From positions 1 to 36,843 of the forward strand of contig NZ_AFNV02000033.1 in the NCBI RefSeq assembly GCF_000215955.2: DNA of 36,843 bases, written 5' to 3'. A program made the position numbers and the translations under genes. The stretch comes from Salinisphaera shabanensis E1L3A. Its GTDB lineage: Bacteria; Pseudomonadota; Gammaproteobacteria; Nevskiales; Salinisphaeraceae. The notes below the pieces were generated by a model. It was not told the origin of the DNA. It ran no database searches and saw nothing but the letters and a program-made list of their open reading frames with translations. Each line of letters starts with the position of its first letter. Position 1 is the first letter of the stretch. Below, piece by piece: positions 23,585 through 32,190 of this stretch.

Positions 23585-24322
23585 ATGGCGCAGAACGATC
23601 GCACGGCTTTCGTCATGCGTGACCGCAGCTGGCACCCGCGCCCCTACGCGCCGGCTTACAAGACGTCGGTCGCCCGTTCACCGCAGCAGGCGCTGGTGAG
23701 CCTGCAGACGCCGACCGCGTCCGAACTGACCGGCCCCGATTTCGATCATTTCGCCCTCGGCCTGTACGACAACGATCTGTTGCTGAACTTCCGTCCCGGT
23801 ACCGAGCAGGACGGGCTGCCGATCGGCGAGCGCCTCATCGTTTACGGCCGCGTAGTCGATCAGTACAACAAGCCGGTGGCAGGCACACTGGTGGAAATCT
23901 GGCAGGCCAACGCGGGCGGTCGGTACCGCCACAAGAAAGACGCATACAGGGCCCCGCTCGATCCCAACTTCGGCGGCGTGGGCCGAACGATCACCGACGC
24001 CGACGGCTGGTATCGGTTTCGTACCATCAAGCCCGGCCCCTACCCCTGGCCGAACGATGTGAACTCCTGGCGCCCGGCGCATATTCATGTATCGGTCATG
24101 GGGCCGTCGATCAGCACCCGTCTGGTTACACAACTCTATTTCGAGGGTGACCCGCTGATCCCGCTGTGTCCGATCGTGCATACCCTGGACGATCCGGATG
24201 CCGTCGATACGCTCACGGCCCGTCTCGACATGGCGGCCGCGCGACCCATGGACTGCCTCGCCTATCGCTTCGATATCGTTACCCGCGGGGCGCTGCAGAC
24301 CTACTTCGAGAACCAGAGCTGA
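23585..24322 (+). CDS. pcaH: Protocatechuate 3,4-dioxygenase beta subunit
   Basis: A 245-residue intradiol dioxygenase subunit carrying the ferric iron site. The ligands are Tyr114 (GGRYRHKKD), Tyr153 (PGPYPWPN), His166 and His168 (PAHIHVS). Their spacing (39, 13, 2) equals that of the characterised Pseudomonas enzyme. With PcaG it opens the protocatechuate ring between the two hydroxyls to give 3-carboxy-cis,cis-muconate. ATG 23585 follows GGGAGC; it gives a normal PcaH length. pcaG follows after 3 bp. Control by PcaQ through the box at 23449-23464 is likely. Confidence 0.95.
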   Translation: MAQNDRTAFVMRDRSWHPRPYAPAYKTSVARSPQQALVSLQTPTASELTGPDFDHFALGLYDNDLLLNFRPGTEQDGLPIGERLIVYGRVVDQYNKPVAGTLVEIWQANAGGRYRHKKDAYRAPLDPNFGGVGRTITDADGWYRFRTIKPGPYPWPNDVNSWRPAHIHVSVMGPSISTRLVTQLYFEGDPLIPLCPIVHTLDDPDAVDTLTARLDMAAARPMDCLAYRFDIVTRGALQTYFENQS

Positions 24323-24325
24323 CTC

Positions 24326-24979
24326 ATGCCGCTACCGACCCGCAACAGCCAAGGCCTGTACCCGGAAACCCCGTCGCAGACGGCGGGCCCGTTCGTGCAT
24401 ATCGGTTTGGCGCTGGACGTGGCCGGTCTGACGCCGCGCGAGCAGGAAATCGGCTCGAATATCGCGAGCGCCGAGGCCGAGGCCGAGGGCGAGGGCGAGG
24501 GCGAGGGCGAGGGCGAACCCATCGAAATCGTCGGTACCGTGATCGACGGCAACGGCGATACGGTAGACGATATCCTCGTCGAGGCCTGGCAGGCCGATGC
24601 CCACGGCGTCTATCAGACCGACTACCGCGCCGACCGAGCCTTTCGCGGTTTCGGCCGCACTGCGCCCGGCGCTAACGATGCCGGCGTTTGGTCGTTGCAC
24701 ACGATCAAACCCGGCCGCGTCGCACATCCGAACGGCCAGCCAATGGCACCGCATATCAATCTCATGCTGTTCGCGCGCGGCATCAATATCCATTTGCATA
24801 CACGGCTATATTTCGACGATGAACACGAGGCGAACATGGCTTGCCCGTTGTTCGACGCCGTGCCACCCAGCCGGCGCGACACGTTGATCGCCCACCGCGA
24901 GCAAGACGGCGCCAAGCCGCGCTATCGCTTCGTGATCCGTTTGCAAGGGCCACGGGAAACCGTGTTTTTCGATTTCTAA
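24326..24979 (+). CDS. pcaG: Protocatechuate 3,4-dioxygenase alpha subunit with acidic repeat insert
   Basis: A 217-residue structural subunit of the dioxygenase. It keeps the family order SQTAGPFVHIGLAL (about 17-30), IEIVGTVIDGNGDTVDDILVEAWQAD, GFGRTAP and PHINLMLFARGINIHLHTRLYF. It lacks the iron tyrosines, as expected for alpha subunits. Residues 49-64 are a pure Ala-Glu/Gly-Glu dipeptide repeat coded by eight tandem hexamers, inserted where most homologues have a short loop before the first core beta strand. The insert is acidic, probably disordered and surface-exposed. The gene starts 3 bp after the pcaH stop, so the subunits are made in step. Confidence 0.93.
   Translation: MPLPTRNSQGLYPETPSQTAGPFVHIGLALDVAGLTPREQEIGSNIASAEAEAEGEGEGEGEGEPIEIVGTVIDGNGDTVDDILVEAWQADAHGVYQTDYRADRAFRGFGRTAPGANDAGVWSLHTIKPGRVAHPNGQPMAPHINLMLFARGINIHLHTRLYFDDEHEANMACPLFDAVPPSRRDTLIAHREQDGAKPRYRFVIRLQGPRETVFFDF
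24470..24517 (+). repeat. In-frame hexanucleotide repeat in pcaG
   Basis: Eight tandem 6-bp units: GCCGAG three times, GGCGAG four times and GGCGAA once, coding (AE)3(GE)5. Each unit is two codons, so slippage would lengthen or shorten the linker without breaking the frame. Confidence 0.95.
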
Positions 24980-25079
24980 AACCCATCGGACGAACAACGG
25001 CGTATCGGCCATCATTCGACTTGTATGTCCGACGCCGAACAATCACGCTGATTCGAAACCCAAGCGATAAGGAGTTTCC

Positions 25080-26189
25080 ATGCAACGTACTCGACCGCCC
25101 TTTCGCTGTGACCATGTCGGCAGCCTGCTGCGCCCGGCCAACCTCATGCGGGCACGCGCCGAGCACGCACGCGGCGGCATCGACGCCGACGCGCTGCGCG
25201 CCGTAGAAGACGAGGCCATTACCGACGTCGTCAAGAAACAGGAAAATGTCGGCCTGCCCTGCGTCACCGATGGTGAATTCCGACGCGCCTATTTCCATCT
25301 GGATTTCCTCCAGCAGCTCGACGGCGTGAGCGTGACCGGCGACATCAGCGCCAATGCCAACGCCAAGTCGTCGGACGACGGCTTCACGCCGCCCAAACTG
25401 AGCGTGACCGGCAAGCTCGCCCACGCGCGCAATATCCAGGTTACCGACTATGAATATCTGGCCGCCCAAAGCCGGGCGATGCCCAAAGTGTCGATTCCAT
25501 CACCCACGATGGTGCATTTTCGTGGTGGACGCGCGGCGATCGATATCGAGGCGTATCCCGAACTCGATGCTTTCTTCGAAGACCTCGCCCAATGCTATCG
25601 CGACGAGATCGCCGCCCTCCACGGCGCGGGCTGTCGCTATATCCAGCTCGACGACACCAATCTGGCCTATCTGTGCGACCCCGACATGCGTGCAGCCGCC
25701 GCCGAGCGCGGCGACGACCCCAACGAGCTACCGCATCGCTATGCCGAACTCATCAACGCCGCACTCGAAGGCAAGCCGGACGATCTGACCGTGGGCGTTC
25801 ATCTGTGCCGCGGCAACTATCGCAGCACCTGGTTTGCCCAGGGCAGCTATGAGCCGGTCGCCGATGTGCTGTTCAACGAGCTCAACGTCGACGCCTATTT
25901 TCTGGAATACGATGACGAACGCTCGGGCGATTTCGCACCGCTGCGTTTCGTACCCAAGGGCAAGGACGTGGTGCTCGGCCTCGTGTCATCCAAGCTCGAA
26001 GCGCTGGAAACACGCGACGAACTGGCCAAGCGTATCGACGAGGCCGCGCAGTATGTGCCGCTCGAACAGCTATGCCTGAGCCCGCAGTGCGGCTTCTCCA
26101 GCACGGCTGAGGGCAACGAGATCACGGAAGACGTGCAGTGGGCCAAGCTCGAACGCGTGGTCGAAACGGCCGAACAGGTCTGGAAATAG
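25080..26189 (+). CDS. MetE C-terminal-like (YxjG/YxjH-type) methyltransferase
   Basis: A 369-residue protein related to the catalytic C-terminal half of cobalamin-independent methionine synthase. It opens with FRCDHVGSLLRPANLMRAR and has a conserved substrate region CVTDGEFRR. Zinc ligands His241 and Cys243 (VGVHLCRGN) and Cys337 (LSPQCGFSS) are in the expected HxC...C arrangement, with YIQLDDTNLAYL before them. It lacks the N-terminal half of MetE, as in YxjG-type proteins, whose methyl donors and acceptors are poorly defined. An AAGGAG ribosome binding site precedes the ATG. It follows pcaG by 100 bp; whether it serves aromatic metabolism, for example methyl handling from methoxylated aromatics, is not shown. 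Confidence 0.85.
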   Translation: MQRTRPPFRCDHVGSLLRPANLMRARAEHARGGIDADALRAVEDEAITDVVKKQENVGLPCVTDGEFRRAYFHLDFLQQLDGVSVTGDISANANAKSSDDGFTPPKLSVTGKLAHARNIQVTDYEYLAAQSRAMPKVSIPSPTMVHFRGGRAAIDIEAYPELDAFFEDLAQCYRDEIAALHGAGCRYIQLDDTNLAYLCDPDMRAAAAERGDDPNELPHRYAELINAALEGKPDDLTVGVHLCRGNYRSTWFAQGSYEPVADVLFNELNVDAYFLEYDDERSGDFAPLRFVPKGKDVVLGLVSSKLEALETRDELAKRIDEAAQYVPLEQLCLSPQCGFSSTAEGNEITEDVQWAKLERVVETAEQVWK

Positions 26190-26515
26190 CGCCGACGTTT
26201 CAGCGCACTGAACCGGCACCGTAGTGATCATCACAGAGCCAAGGCCGCTGGCTTGCGCCCCTCGCGCACCAGCGGCCTCGCGACGGATTCACACCGCGCC
26301 GATTTGCTCGGTAAAGTCCGCTAAGAAACGCGCGATCCGTTACCTATCAATACGCGTTTGTCAGAGAGACTGTGTCCGGTGGTCACGCGGCGTGCCGATT
26401 GGCCACAACGCCTTATTAATCGCGCGCCCCAGGCCGGGCCTGGTGTAATCCCCTATAGGCGAAGCCTGGCAACTGCGTTGTGATCAAGGGGTTTCAAGCG
26501 CCAACCGGAATCCTC
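26190..26515. other. 326-bp non-coding region after the methyltransferase gene
   Basis: It contains a GC-rich hairpin at 26243-26277 near its left end. The rest shows no recognisable gene or RNA. The segment 26330-26440 is relatively AT-rich, with ATTAAT and TATCAAT stretches, and may hold the promoter of the next gene. Confidence 0.4.
26243..26277 (+). terminator. Stem-loop after the methyltransferase gene
   Basis: A perfect 9-bp stem GGCCGCTGG/CCAGCGGCC (26243-26251 with 26269-26277) lies 53 bp after the stop. No T-run follows, so termination here would be Rho-assisted, or the stem may protect the 3' end of the mRNA. Confidence 0.4.
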
Positions 26516-26917
26516 ATGTCGTCTATTGCGCGTAAGAACGACGACCGCCCGCTCGACTGGTATCGCGTGCGTCTGGATACACGCGATATCGAGCGCCACT
26601 TCGCCAAGCGCCTGTTGCTTGCCTTCGATAGCGCATACCTCGATGCCGGCGAGCCAGAACATATGCACTTGTACATGGCCTCCCGCCGTGACGGTGGCGC
26701 GGATCTTTATCTCAGCCCGGGCGCAATGCCCGCGGCCCGTGCGCTCGCCCACCGGTTTCATGCCGAGCCCTGTACGTCACCGACGCACCCTCTCCTGTTG
26801 ATCGGCGGCGGTCGTCACATGCCATCCGTGTTCGGCGCGGGGCCCGCGGCACAGCAAACATATGCAACACCTGATGAAAACATGCTGACGCGCGGTGTAA
26901 GCGCCGAGCTGGCCTAA
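26516..26917 (+). CDS. Small hypothetical protein
   Basis: A 133-residue protein starting MSSIARKNDDRPLDWYRVRL, without signal peptide, membrane segment or known motif. The N-terminal 85 residues look like a mixed alpha/beta fold (FAKRLLLAFDSAYLDAGEPEHMHLYMASRRDGGADLYLSPGA, then an Ala-rich helix); the rest appears disordered. Codon pattern is consistent with a real gene, but the ribosome binding site is weak and a GTG 36 bp upstream is an alternative start. It lies alone between two non-coding stretches. I do not recognise it. Confidence 0.5.
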   Translation: MSSIARKNDDRPLDWYRVRLDTRDIERHFAKRLLLAFDSAYLDAGEPEHMHLYMASRRDGGADLYLSPGAMPAARALAHRFHAEPCTSPTHPLLLIGGGRHMPSVFGAGPAAQQTYATPDENMLTRGVSAELA

Positions 26918-27185
26918 GCCAGTTCGCCGACCCGCCCAATATCTGTCGGCTGCCCCCGACAGCCAACACCATCGCCGTATGCGGTAGTCTCGCAGGCCGA
27001 ATACGTGATCGGTGTTCACGTCGCGGCCGTGCGCAGCGATTGCAGAGCTCAAGTAAGGGCGTACCGTACTCCGCACCAGGCGCTTTTAAAGCGCCCGTAG
27101 CCACTTGCATATCCGGTACTTCCGGCATGTTTATTCCGGTAATGCCATACTGAACAGGCCCTGTACGGCCTGCGAGCGGTTATTG

Positions 27186-27758
27186 ATGTCCGAACACGAA
27201 GCGAACACCCGCAGCCCTGTCGTGGCTATTGGCGCTTCCGCCGGCGGGCTAGAACAAATCAGCACCCTGCTCGGCTTGCTGCCCGACAACACGGGCGCGG
27301 CTTTCGTTGTAATGCAACACCTATCGGCTGCCCGCAAATCCCAGTTGCCCGAATTACTCTCGCGTACGACCACGCTTCCGGTGATCGTTATCGAGCACGA
27401 CATGGCGCTCGAGCCCGACCGCGTACATGTCATGCCAGAGAACTGCGCGCTAGGCATCAAAAACGGGCGTTTGCAGCTGCTGCCCAAAAAAGAAGAGACC
27501 ACGCCCACGGTCATCGACAGTTTCATGCGCGCACTCGCCGAGGAACGAACCGAAAAGGCTATCGGCATCATTCTTTCCGGTAGCGGCAACGACGGCGCGC
27601 TGGGCCTGAAGGCAATCAAGCTGCACGGCGGGCTGAGCATGGTGCAAGACCCCGATACCGCCGAACATCCAAGCACGCCCCGCGCAGCGATCGCTGGCGC
27701 AACGCCCGACTATGTGCGAAACCAAGGCGCTTGCCGAGCCGCTGTGCAACCATCTTGA
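27186..27758 (+). CDS. CheB-type methylesterase domain (5' part of a frame-split CheB/CheR-PAS kinase)
   Basis: A 190-residue CheB catalytic domain with the full serine-hydrolase triad: Ser18 in GASAGG, His45 in VVMQHLS and Asp136 in SGSGNDGALG. There is no receiver domain. After TPRAAIAGATPDYV (about 163-176) the frame turns into unrelated residues RNQGACRAAVQPS and stops at 27758. The expected last helix of CheB, ETKALAEPLCNHLEHNL, is read in the next frame at about 27718-27768. So this is either one half of a gene broken by a one-base change near 27717, or joined to the next frame by a +1 shift. In intact relatives, CheB, CheR, a coiled coil and PAS domains form one chain. Confidence 0.85.
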   Translation: MSEHEANTRSPVVAIGASAGGLEQISTLLGLLPDNTGAAFVVMQHLSAARKSQLPELLSRTTTLPVIVIEHDMALEPDRVHVMPENCALGIKNGRLQLLPKKEETTPTVIDSFMRALAEERTEKAIGIILSGSGNDGALGLKAIKLHGGLSMVQDPDTAEHPSTPRAAIAGATPDYVRNQGACRAAVQPS

Positions 27759-30700
27759 ACACAACCTGGCAACGCCGCATCCGATCGGCGAAAAAGACCA
27801 GCATGTCGAAGATGAAGATGAGAACGACAACGATTTCCTTCACGACGTCTTGGGCATTCTGCGCCAGTACGATAAAAAGCGTGATTTCTCGGCATACAAA
27901 CCGAACATGCTCAAGCGTCGCATCCAGCGACGCATGGGCCTGATCGGCACGGGCGAGCCCGACGCTTATCGCCAGCTCCTGCAGCAAGACGGCGCCGAGC
28001 GCGAGAATCTTTCGCAGGATTTTTTTGATCTGCGTGACCGATTCTTTCGCGACAGCGAAGCCTACGCCGCACTCTATGACACGGCCCTACCCACGCTGCT
28101 GGAGAAACGCGATACGGAAGATTCGATACGGGTATGGGTGCCGGGCTGCGCGACCGGCGAAGAAGCCTATTCGATTGCCATGGCACTCGACGAAGCGATC
28201 CATCGCACCGGGCGCGACTACCGTTTTATCGTGTTCGCCAGCGATGTCGACCAACGCGCGCTCAAGGTCGCCCGCGCCGGTTTCTACCCGGAATCGATCG
28301 CGGCCGATGTCAGTCCGTCGCGTCTACGCGCCTATTTCGACAAGCCCGACGATCATTACCGCGTCAAACGCAGGCTACGTCGCGTGGTATTTGCCGCACA
28401 GAACGTCATCGAAGACCCGCCGTATTCGCGCCTCGATCTGATCAGCTGCCGCAATCTGTTGATGTATCTCAAGCCCGAGATACAGAAGAAAGCAATCGCA
28501 ACATTCCATTTTGCGCTTAACGCGCGCGGTCTGCTGCTGCTGGGCTCGTCCGAAACGCTCAGCGGCCAGATAGATCTGTTCGAGCCCATCAACAAATCGC
28601 ACCGGCTTTTCCAACGTATCGGCAGCGAACGCCCGATGCATCGCGGCCTGCCGTTCGCCGGCCAGGCCGGGGCTCGGGATACGCGCGACCCGACGACCCA
28701 CGCCCACGCCACGACGACCGGCAGCGATATCGTGCAAGTCACGCGCGATCTGCTGCTGCGCGATTTCGTGCCGCCTGCGGTTCTGGTCAATCGCAAGTTC
28801 GAAATCCTGTGCAGCTACGGCCCGGTCCACAGATTCCTCGCGCTGCCGATGGGTGCATCGTCGCTGTCACTCATGGAGATGGTGCACGCCACGTATCGCA
28901 GCCATCTGCGCGCGATCATCCATCGAGCCCTGCGCGATAGCGAACAACAAGCCGTGGTGACCACGCCCCACGACGAAGATCCACAGCGGATTCAGCTGAC
29001 CGCACGGCCGTTGCAGTTCCCGGAGGCCGTGCGCGGGCTGGTGTTCGTGACCTTCGAAAGCCTGCCGCACGTCGGACGAACCACACAGCCCCAGGCCAGC
29101 ACCGACACGGAACGCCAGCTGGCCGACGAGCTGGAATCCACGCGTCGCGAACTGCACACGACGATCCAGGCCCTGGAAGCTTCCAATGAAGACTTCAAGG
29201 CGTCGAACGAAGAAATCCTGTCGATGAACGAGGAGCTGCAGTCGACCAACGAGGAACTGGAAACCTCGAAGGAGGAACTGCAGTCGGTCAACGAAGAACT
29301 CACCACCGTCAACACCGAACTCGAAAACAAGGTCGGCGAACTCGAAACCGCACACAACGATCTTCAGAATCTGTTTTCGGGCACCGATATCGCCACGCTT
29401 TTTCTTGACCGAGCGCTGTGCATCAAGCGTTTCACACCCGCGATCAAGGAGTTGCTCAACCTGATCGCTTCGGATATCGGCCGGCCACTCAGCGACATCT
29501 CGCTCAAGTTCGACGACCCGGACCTCGAAACCGACGCCGATCACACGATGGCGGATCTGGTCACGCGTGAAAAAGAGATCAAGGCCGGCAACGGGCGCTG
29601 GTACTTGCGACGCACACTGCCTTATCGCATACAGGACAACGCCATCGACGGCATCGTGATGACGTTCGCCGACATCAGCGACCTCAAACGCGCATCGCTG
29701 GGTTCCGAGGAAAGCGAACACCGGCTGGACCTCGCGATGGGCGCGATCGACGGCGGCATGTGGGATATGCAGATCGACCCGGCGCGCCCCGACGATCTGC
29801 CGGATCACGTCTATCTATCCAGCCGCCTGAAGCACTTGCTGGGTTTCGAGAACGACCAGTTCCCGAATTCTCTGCGTGCCTGGGAAGAACGCATTCTCGA
29901 CGCCGACCGCGATGTTTTCCGCGATCTGGGCGCACGGCGCGAGGCGGCGAGCGCCGGCGTTCATTACCGTGCGCGGCATCGCGACGGGCGTATTCGCTGG
30001 TTTGCCAGTCATGGCCAGCTCGTGGAAGACACCGAGACCGGCGCCGCGCGGTGGATCGGTATCGACCGGGATATCACCGAACACAAGCTCGTCGACCGTC
30101 AGGCGCTACAGGCGCGGGCCCGTCTTGAACTGCTGGCGGACAACGTCTGCGATATGGTGGGTTATCTCGACCGCGAGGGCGTCTTTGAATTCGTCAACAA
30201 GGCGTTTGCACAACGCCTGGGCGTACGCGCGGAGGATGTCCGCGGCCGGCCGCTGGAACAGGTGTTCGGCGACGACAGCGCGCATCAGTTCGTGGCCTGT
30301 CTCGAGGCCGTACGCCGGGGCGATAGCGCGACCTGTCACGTGTCTTTCACCAACGGCGATAAGGCGCCCCTGGCGCTCACGGTCAGCCATATACCGCACC
30401 GCATGGACGACCATACGACCGGCTTCTACATCATCGTCGGCGAAACCGATCGGCGCGGGCGCCGCGATGACGACCGTATCGACCAGCGCAAGGGTCTGGT
30501 GCATCTGCAGCGCCTGGCCACGGTCGGCGAGATGACCCGCTCGCTGTCGCACGACCTCAAGCAGCCGCTGAGCGCGATCAATACCTACGCCGGCACGCTC
30601 AAGCGCATGATTCATGCCGGTCGCGACGCCGAACAGACCACGGCACTGACCGGCAAGATCGCCGAGCAGGTGCAACATGCCGCGGATATGGTTTCCGCGA

Positions 30701-31218
30701 CACGCGATTTCGTGCGCGAACGCGGCGGCGAGCAGGACGACGAGGATCTCAACGATCTCGTGCATCGGGCGCTGGCGCTCGTCGACGGGCTGGCCGGGGA
30801 TCGCCAGGTCGAAACGCAGCTGGAACTGCATTCCCCGCTCCCGCCGCTGTACTGCCAGGGCATCCAGATCGAACAGGTGATCGTGAATCTACTGATTAAC
30901 GCGATCCACGCCGTCCAGGATATACAGCGGGGGCAGCGCACAGTGCGCGTGCAGACACGTCCGGTGGATAACCAAACCGTGGAACTGTGTGTCAGCGACA
31001 GCGGCGAAGGCATTCCCGGCGATAAGCTGGGCCGGATTTTCGATGCGTTCTATACCTCCAAGCTGGAGGGTACGGGCCTGGGCCTGTCGTTGAGCAAGAC
31101 GATCGTTGAGTCGCACGGTGGCCAGATGTGGGCGGAGTCCGCCCTGGACGCTGGCGCAGCATTTTTCGTGCGCCTGCCCATACGCGAATCCGGGCCTTCG
31201 GATGGCGAGCTGCCGTAA
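27712..31218 (+). CDS. CheR methyltransferase / coiled coil / PAS / histidine kinase (3' part of the frame-split gene)
   Basis: 1168 residues. Order: last CheB helix and acidic linker (1-41), CheR N-terminal domain (about 42-100), CheR methyltransferase (about 115-300; AdoMet region VWVPGCATGEEAYSIAMAL, then LISCRNLLMYL near 243), a PAS-like segment (about 345-450), a long Glu/Asn/Ser-rich coiled coil (465-555, repeats of NEELQS type), three PAS segments starting near 553, 669 and 803, and a histidine kinase (935-1160). Kinase boxes: His947 in SHDLKQPL, Asn1063 in LLINAIHAV, DSGEG at 1096 and GTGLGLSLSK. It should link receptor-type methylation chemistry to phosphorelay signalling. No receiver or chemotaxis operon is adjacent. 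ATG 27712 may be only the first in-frame codon rather than the true start; it has no clear ribosome binding site. Confidence 0.85.
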   Translation: MCETKALAEPLCNHLEHNLATPHPIGEKDQHVEDEDENDNDFLHDVLGILRQYDKKRDFSAYKPNMLKRRIQRRMGLIGTGEPDAYRQLLQQDGAERENLSQDFFDLRDRFFRDSEAYAALYDTALPTLLEKRDTEDSIRVWVPGCATGEEAYSIAMALDEAIHRTGRDYRFIVFASDVDQRALKVARAGFYPESIAADVSPSRLRAYFDKPDDHYRVKRRLRRVVFAAQNVIEDPPYSRLDLISCRNLLMYLKPEIQKKAIATFHFALNARGLLLLGSSETLSGQIDLFEPINKSHRLFQRIGSERPMHRGLPFAGQAGARDTRDPTTHAHATTTGSDIVQVTRDLLLRDFVPPAVLVNRKFEILCSYGPVHRFLALPMGASSLSLMEMVHATYRSHLRAIIHRALRDSEQQAVVTTPHDEDPQRIQLTARPLQFPEAVRGLVFVTFESLPHVGRTTQPQASTDTERQLADELESTRRELHTTIQALEASNEDFKASNEEILSMNEELQSTNEELETSKEELQSVNEELTTVNTELENKVGELETAHNDLQNLFSGTDIATLFLDRALCIKRFTPAIKELLNLIASDIGRPLSDISLKFDDPDLETDADHTMADLVTREKEIKAGNGRWYLRRTLPYRIQDNAIDGIVMTFADISDLKRASLGSEESEHRLDLAMGAIDGGMWDMQIDPARPDDLPDHVYLSSRLKHLLGFENDQFPNSLRAWEERILDADRDVFRDLGARREAASAGVHYRARHRDGRIRWFASHGQLVEDTETGAARWIGIDRDITEHKLVDRQALQARARLELLADNVCDMVGYLDREGVFEFVNKAFAQRLGVRAEDVRGRPLEQVFGDDSAHQFVACLEAVRRGDSATCHVSFTNGDKAPLALTVSHIPHRMDDHTTGFYIIVGETDRRGRRDDDRIDQRKGLVHLQRLATVGEMTRSLSHDLKQPLSAINTYAGTLKRMIHAGRDAEQTTALTGKIAEQVQHAADMVSATRDFVRERGGEQDDEDLNDLVHRALALVDGLAGDRQVETQLELHSPLPPLYCQGIQIEQVIVNLLINAIHAVQDIQRGQRTVRVQTRPVDNQTVELCVSDSGEGIPGDKLGRIFDAFYTSKLEGTGLGLSLSKTIVESHGGQMWAESALDAGAAFFVRLPIRESGPSDGELP

Positions 31219-31290
31219 CCGGGCCGCCAATCGTTGGCCGGAAACCGGCCGCCGAGAAGCGCGGCGTCCACGGCCAGGGTATTGCCACGA

Positions 31291-31312
31291 AAGGCCGGGC
31301 TGGGCCCGGCCT
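31291..31312. terminator. GC-rich hairpin between convergent genes
   Basis: A 9-bp stem AGGCCGGGC/GCCCGGCCT (31292-31300 with 31304-31312) with loop TGG sits between the convergent kinase and nadE genes. Neither side has a long T-run, so it is a plausible but not classic terminator for both. Confidence 0.5.
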
Positions 31313-31336
31313 CCGCGCGGCTCGGGCCGTAGAGAT

Positions 31337-32167
31337 CTAGGCGGGTGCCGCCGGTAGCGCACGTTTGTGTGCCGTCGCCTCATAGGCGTCGATGATGGTT
31401 TCGCGCGCGTGATCGCTGACCTCTCCGCCTTCCAGGAAGGTATCGATCTCGTCGTAGCTCACCCCGAACACTTCCTCGTCGGGCCGCTGTGGCTTGAGTG
31501 ATTCGAGATCCGCCGTGGGCTGCTTGTTCACCAGCGCGTCGGGCGCGCCGAGTTTTTCGCCAAGGGCGCGAACCTGGCCCTTGGTCAGGCCGAACAACGG
31601 CGTGACGTCGGCCGCGCCGTCACCGAACTTGGTGAAAAAACCCATCACGGCTTCTGCCGCCTGATCGGTGCCGACCACCAACCCGCTGTGGCGGCTGGCG
31701 ATGGCGTATTGAACCACCATGCGCTGGCGCGCCTTGACGTTGCCGAGGATGAAATCCTCCTGTTCGGCGTCGTCGAAGCTCAGATTGCTGTTCTCGAGCG
31801 CCTGCTGCATGCCGCTCGTGGGCGCCTCGATATTCACATCGAGCAGTTCATCGGGCTGGATGAAATCGAGCGCGGTACGGGCATCGTCGGCGTCGTGCTG
31901 TTCACCGTGCGGCAGGCGCACCGCATAGAAACGCGCGTCCCCGCCGTTGTCGCGAACACGCTCCACGGCGAGCTGGCAAAGCCGGCCCCCGATCGTGGAA
32001 TCCACCCCGCCGCTGATGCCCAGTACCAGGGCTTTCAAACCGCCGTCGCGCAGGTAATCGGCCAGAAAACCGACACGACGTTCGATTTCGTGATCGGCAT
32101 CGATATTCGGCGAGACCGCCAGGGCCTCGATGATGTCGCGCTGGGTACTGCGGGTTTGCTCTGTCAT
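31337..32167 (-). CDS. nadE: Ammonia-dependent NAD+ synthetase
   Basis: A 276-residue NH3-dependent NAD synthetase. The pyrophosphatase-type ATP loop is SGGVDST (52-58). Other family stretches are GNVKARQRMVVQYAIAS, VVGTDQAAEAVMGFFTKFGDGAADVTPLFGLTKGQVR and PTADLESLKPQRPDEEVFGVSYDEID. There is no glutaminase domain. It amidates nicotinic acid adenine dinucleotide to NAD in the final step. The start at 32167 follows AGGA; the longer frame upstream overlaps pncC and is not credible. It lies 23 bp after pncC on the same strand, in a two-gene NAD operon. Confidence 0.95.
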   Translation of the reverse strand: MTEQTRSTQRDIIEALAVSPNIDADHEIERRVGFLADYLRDGGLKALVLGISGGVDSTIGGRLCQLAVERVRDNGGDARFYAVRLPHGEQHDADDARTALDFIQPDELLDVNIEAPTSGMQQALENSNLSFDDAEQEDFILGNVKARQRMVVQYAIASRHSGLVVGTDQAAEAVMGFFTKFGDGAADVTPLFGLTKGQVRALGEKLGAPDALVNKQPTADLESLKPQRPDEEVFGVSYDEIDTFLEGGEVSDHARETIIDAYEATAHKRALPAAPA

Positions 32168-32190
32168 GAATCGTTCCTTGGTTTGTCGGG

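Noticed and set aside
24470-24517. Tandem repeat considered as part of a CRISPR or other array
   Set aside because: The 6-bp units have no spacers and lie inside pcaG in frame, so it is a simple-sequence repeat.
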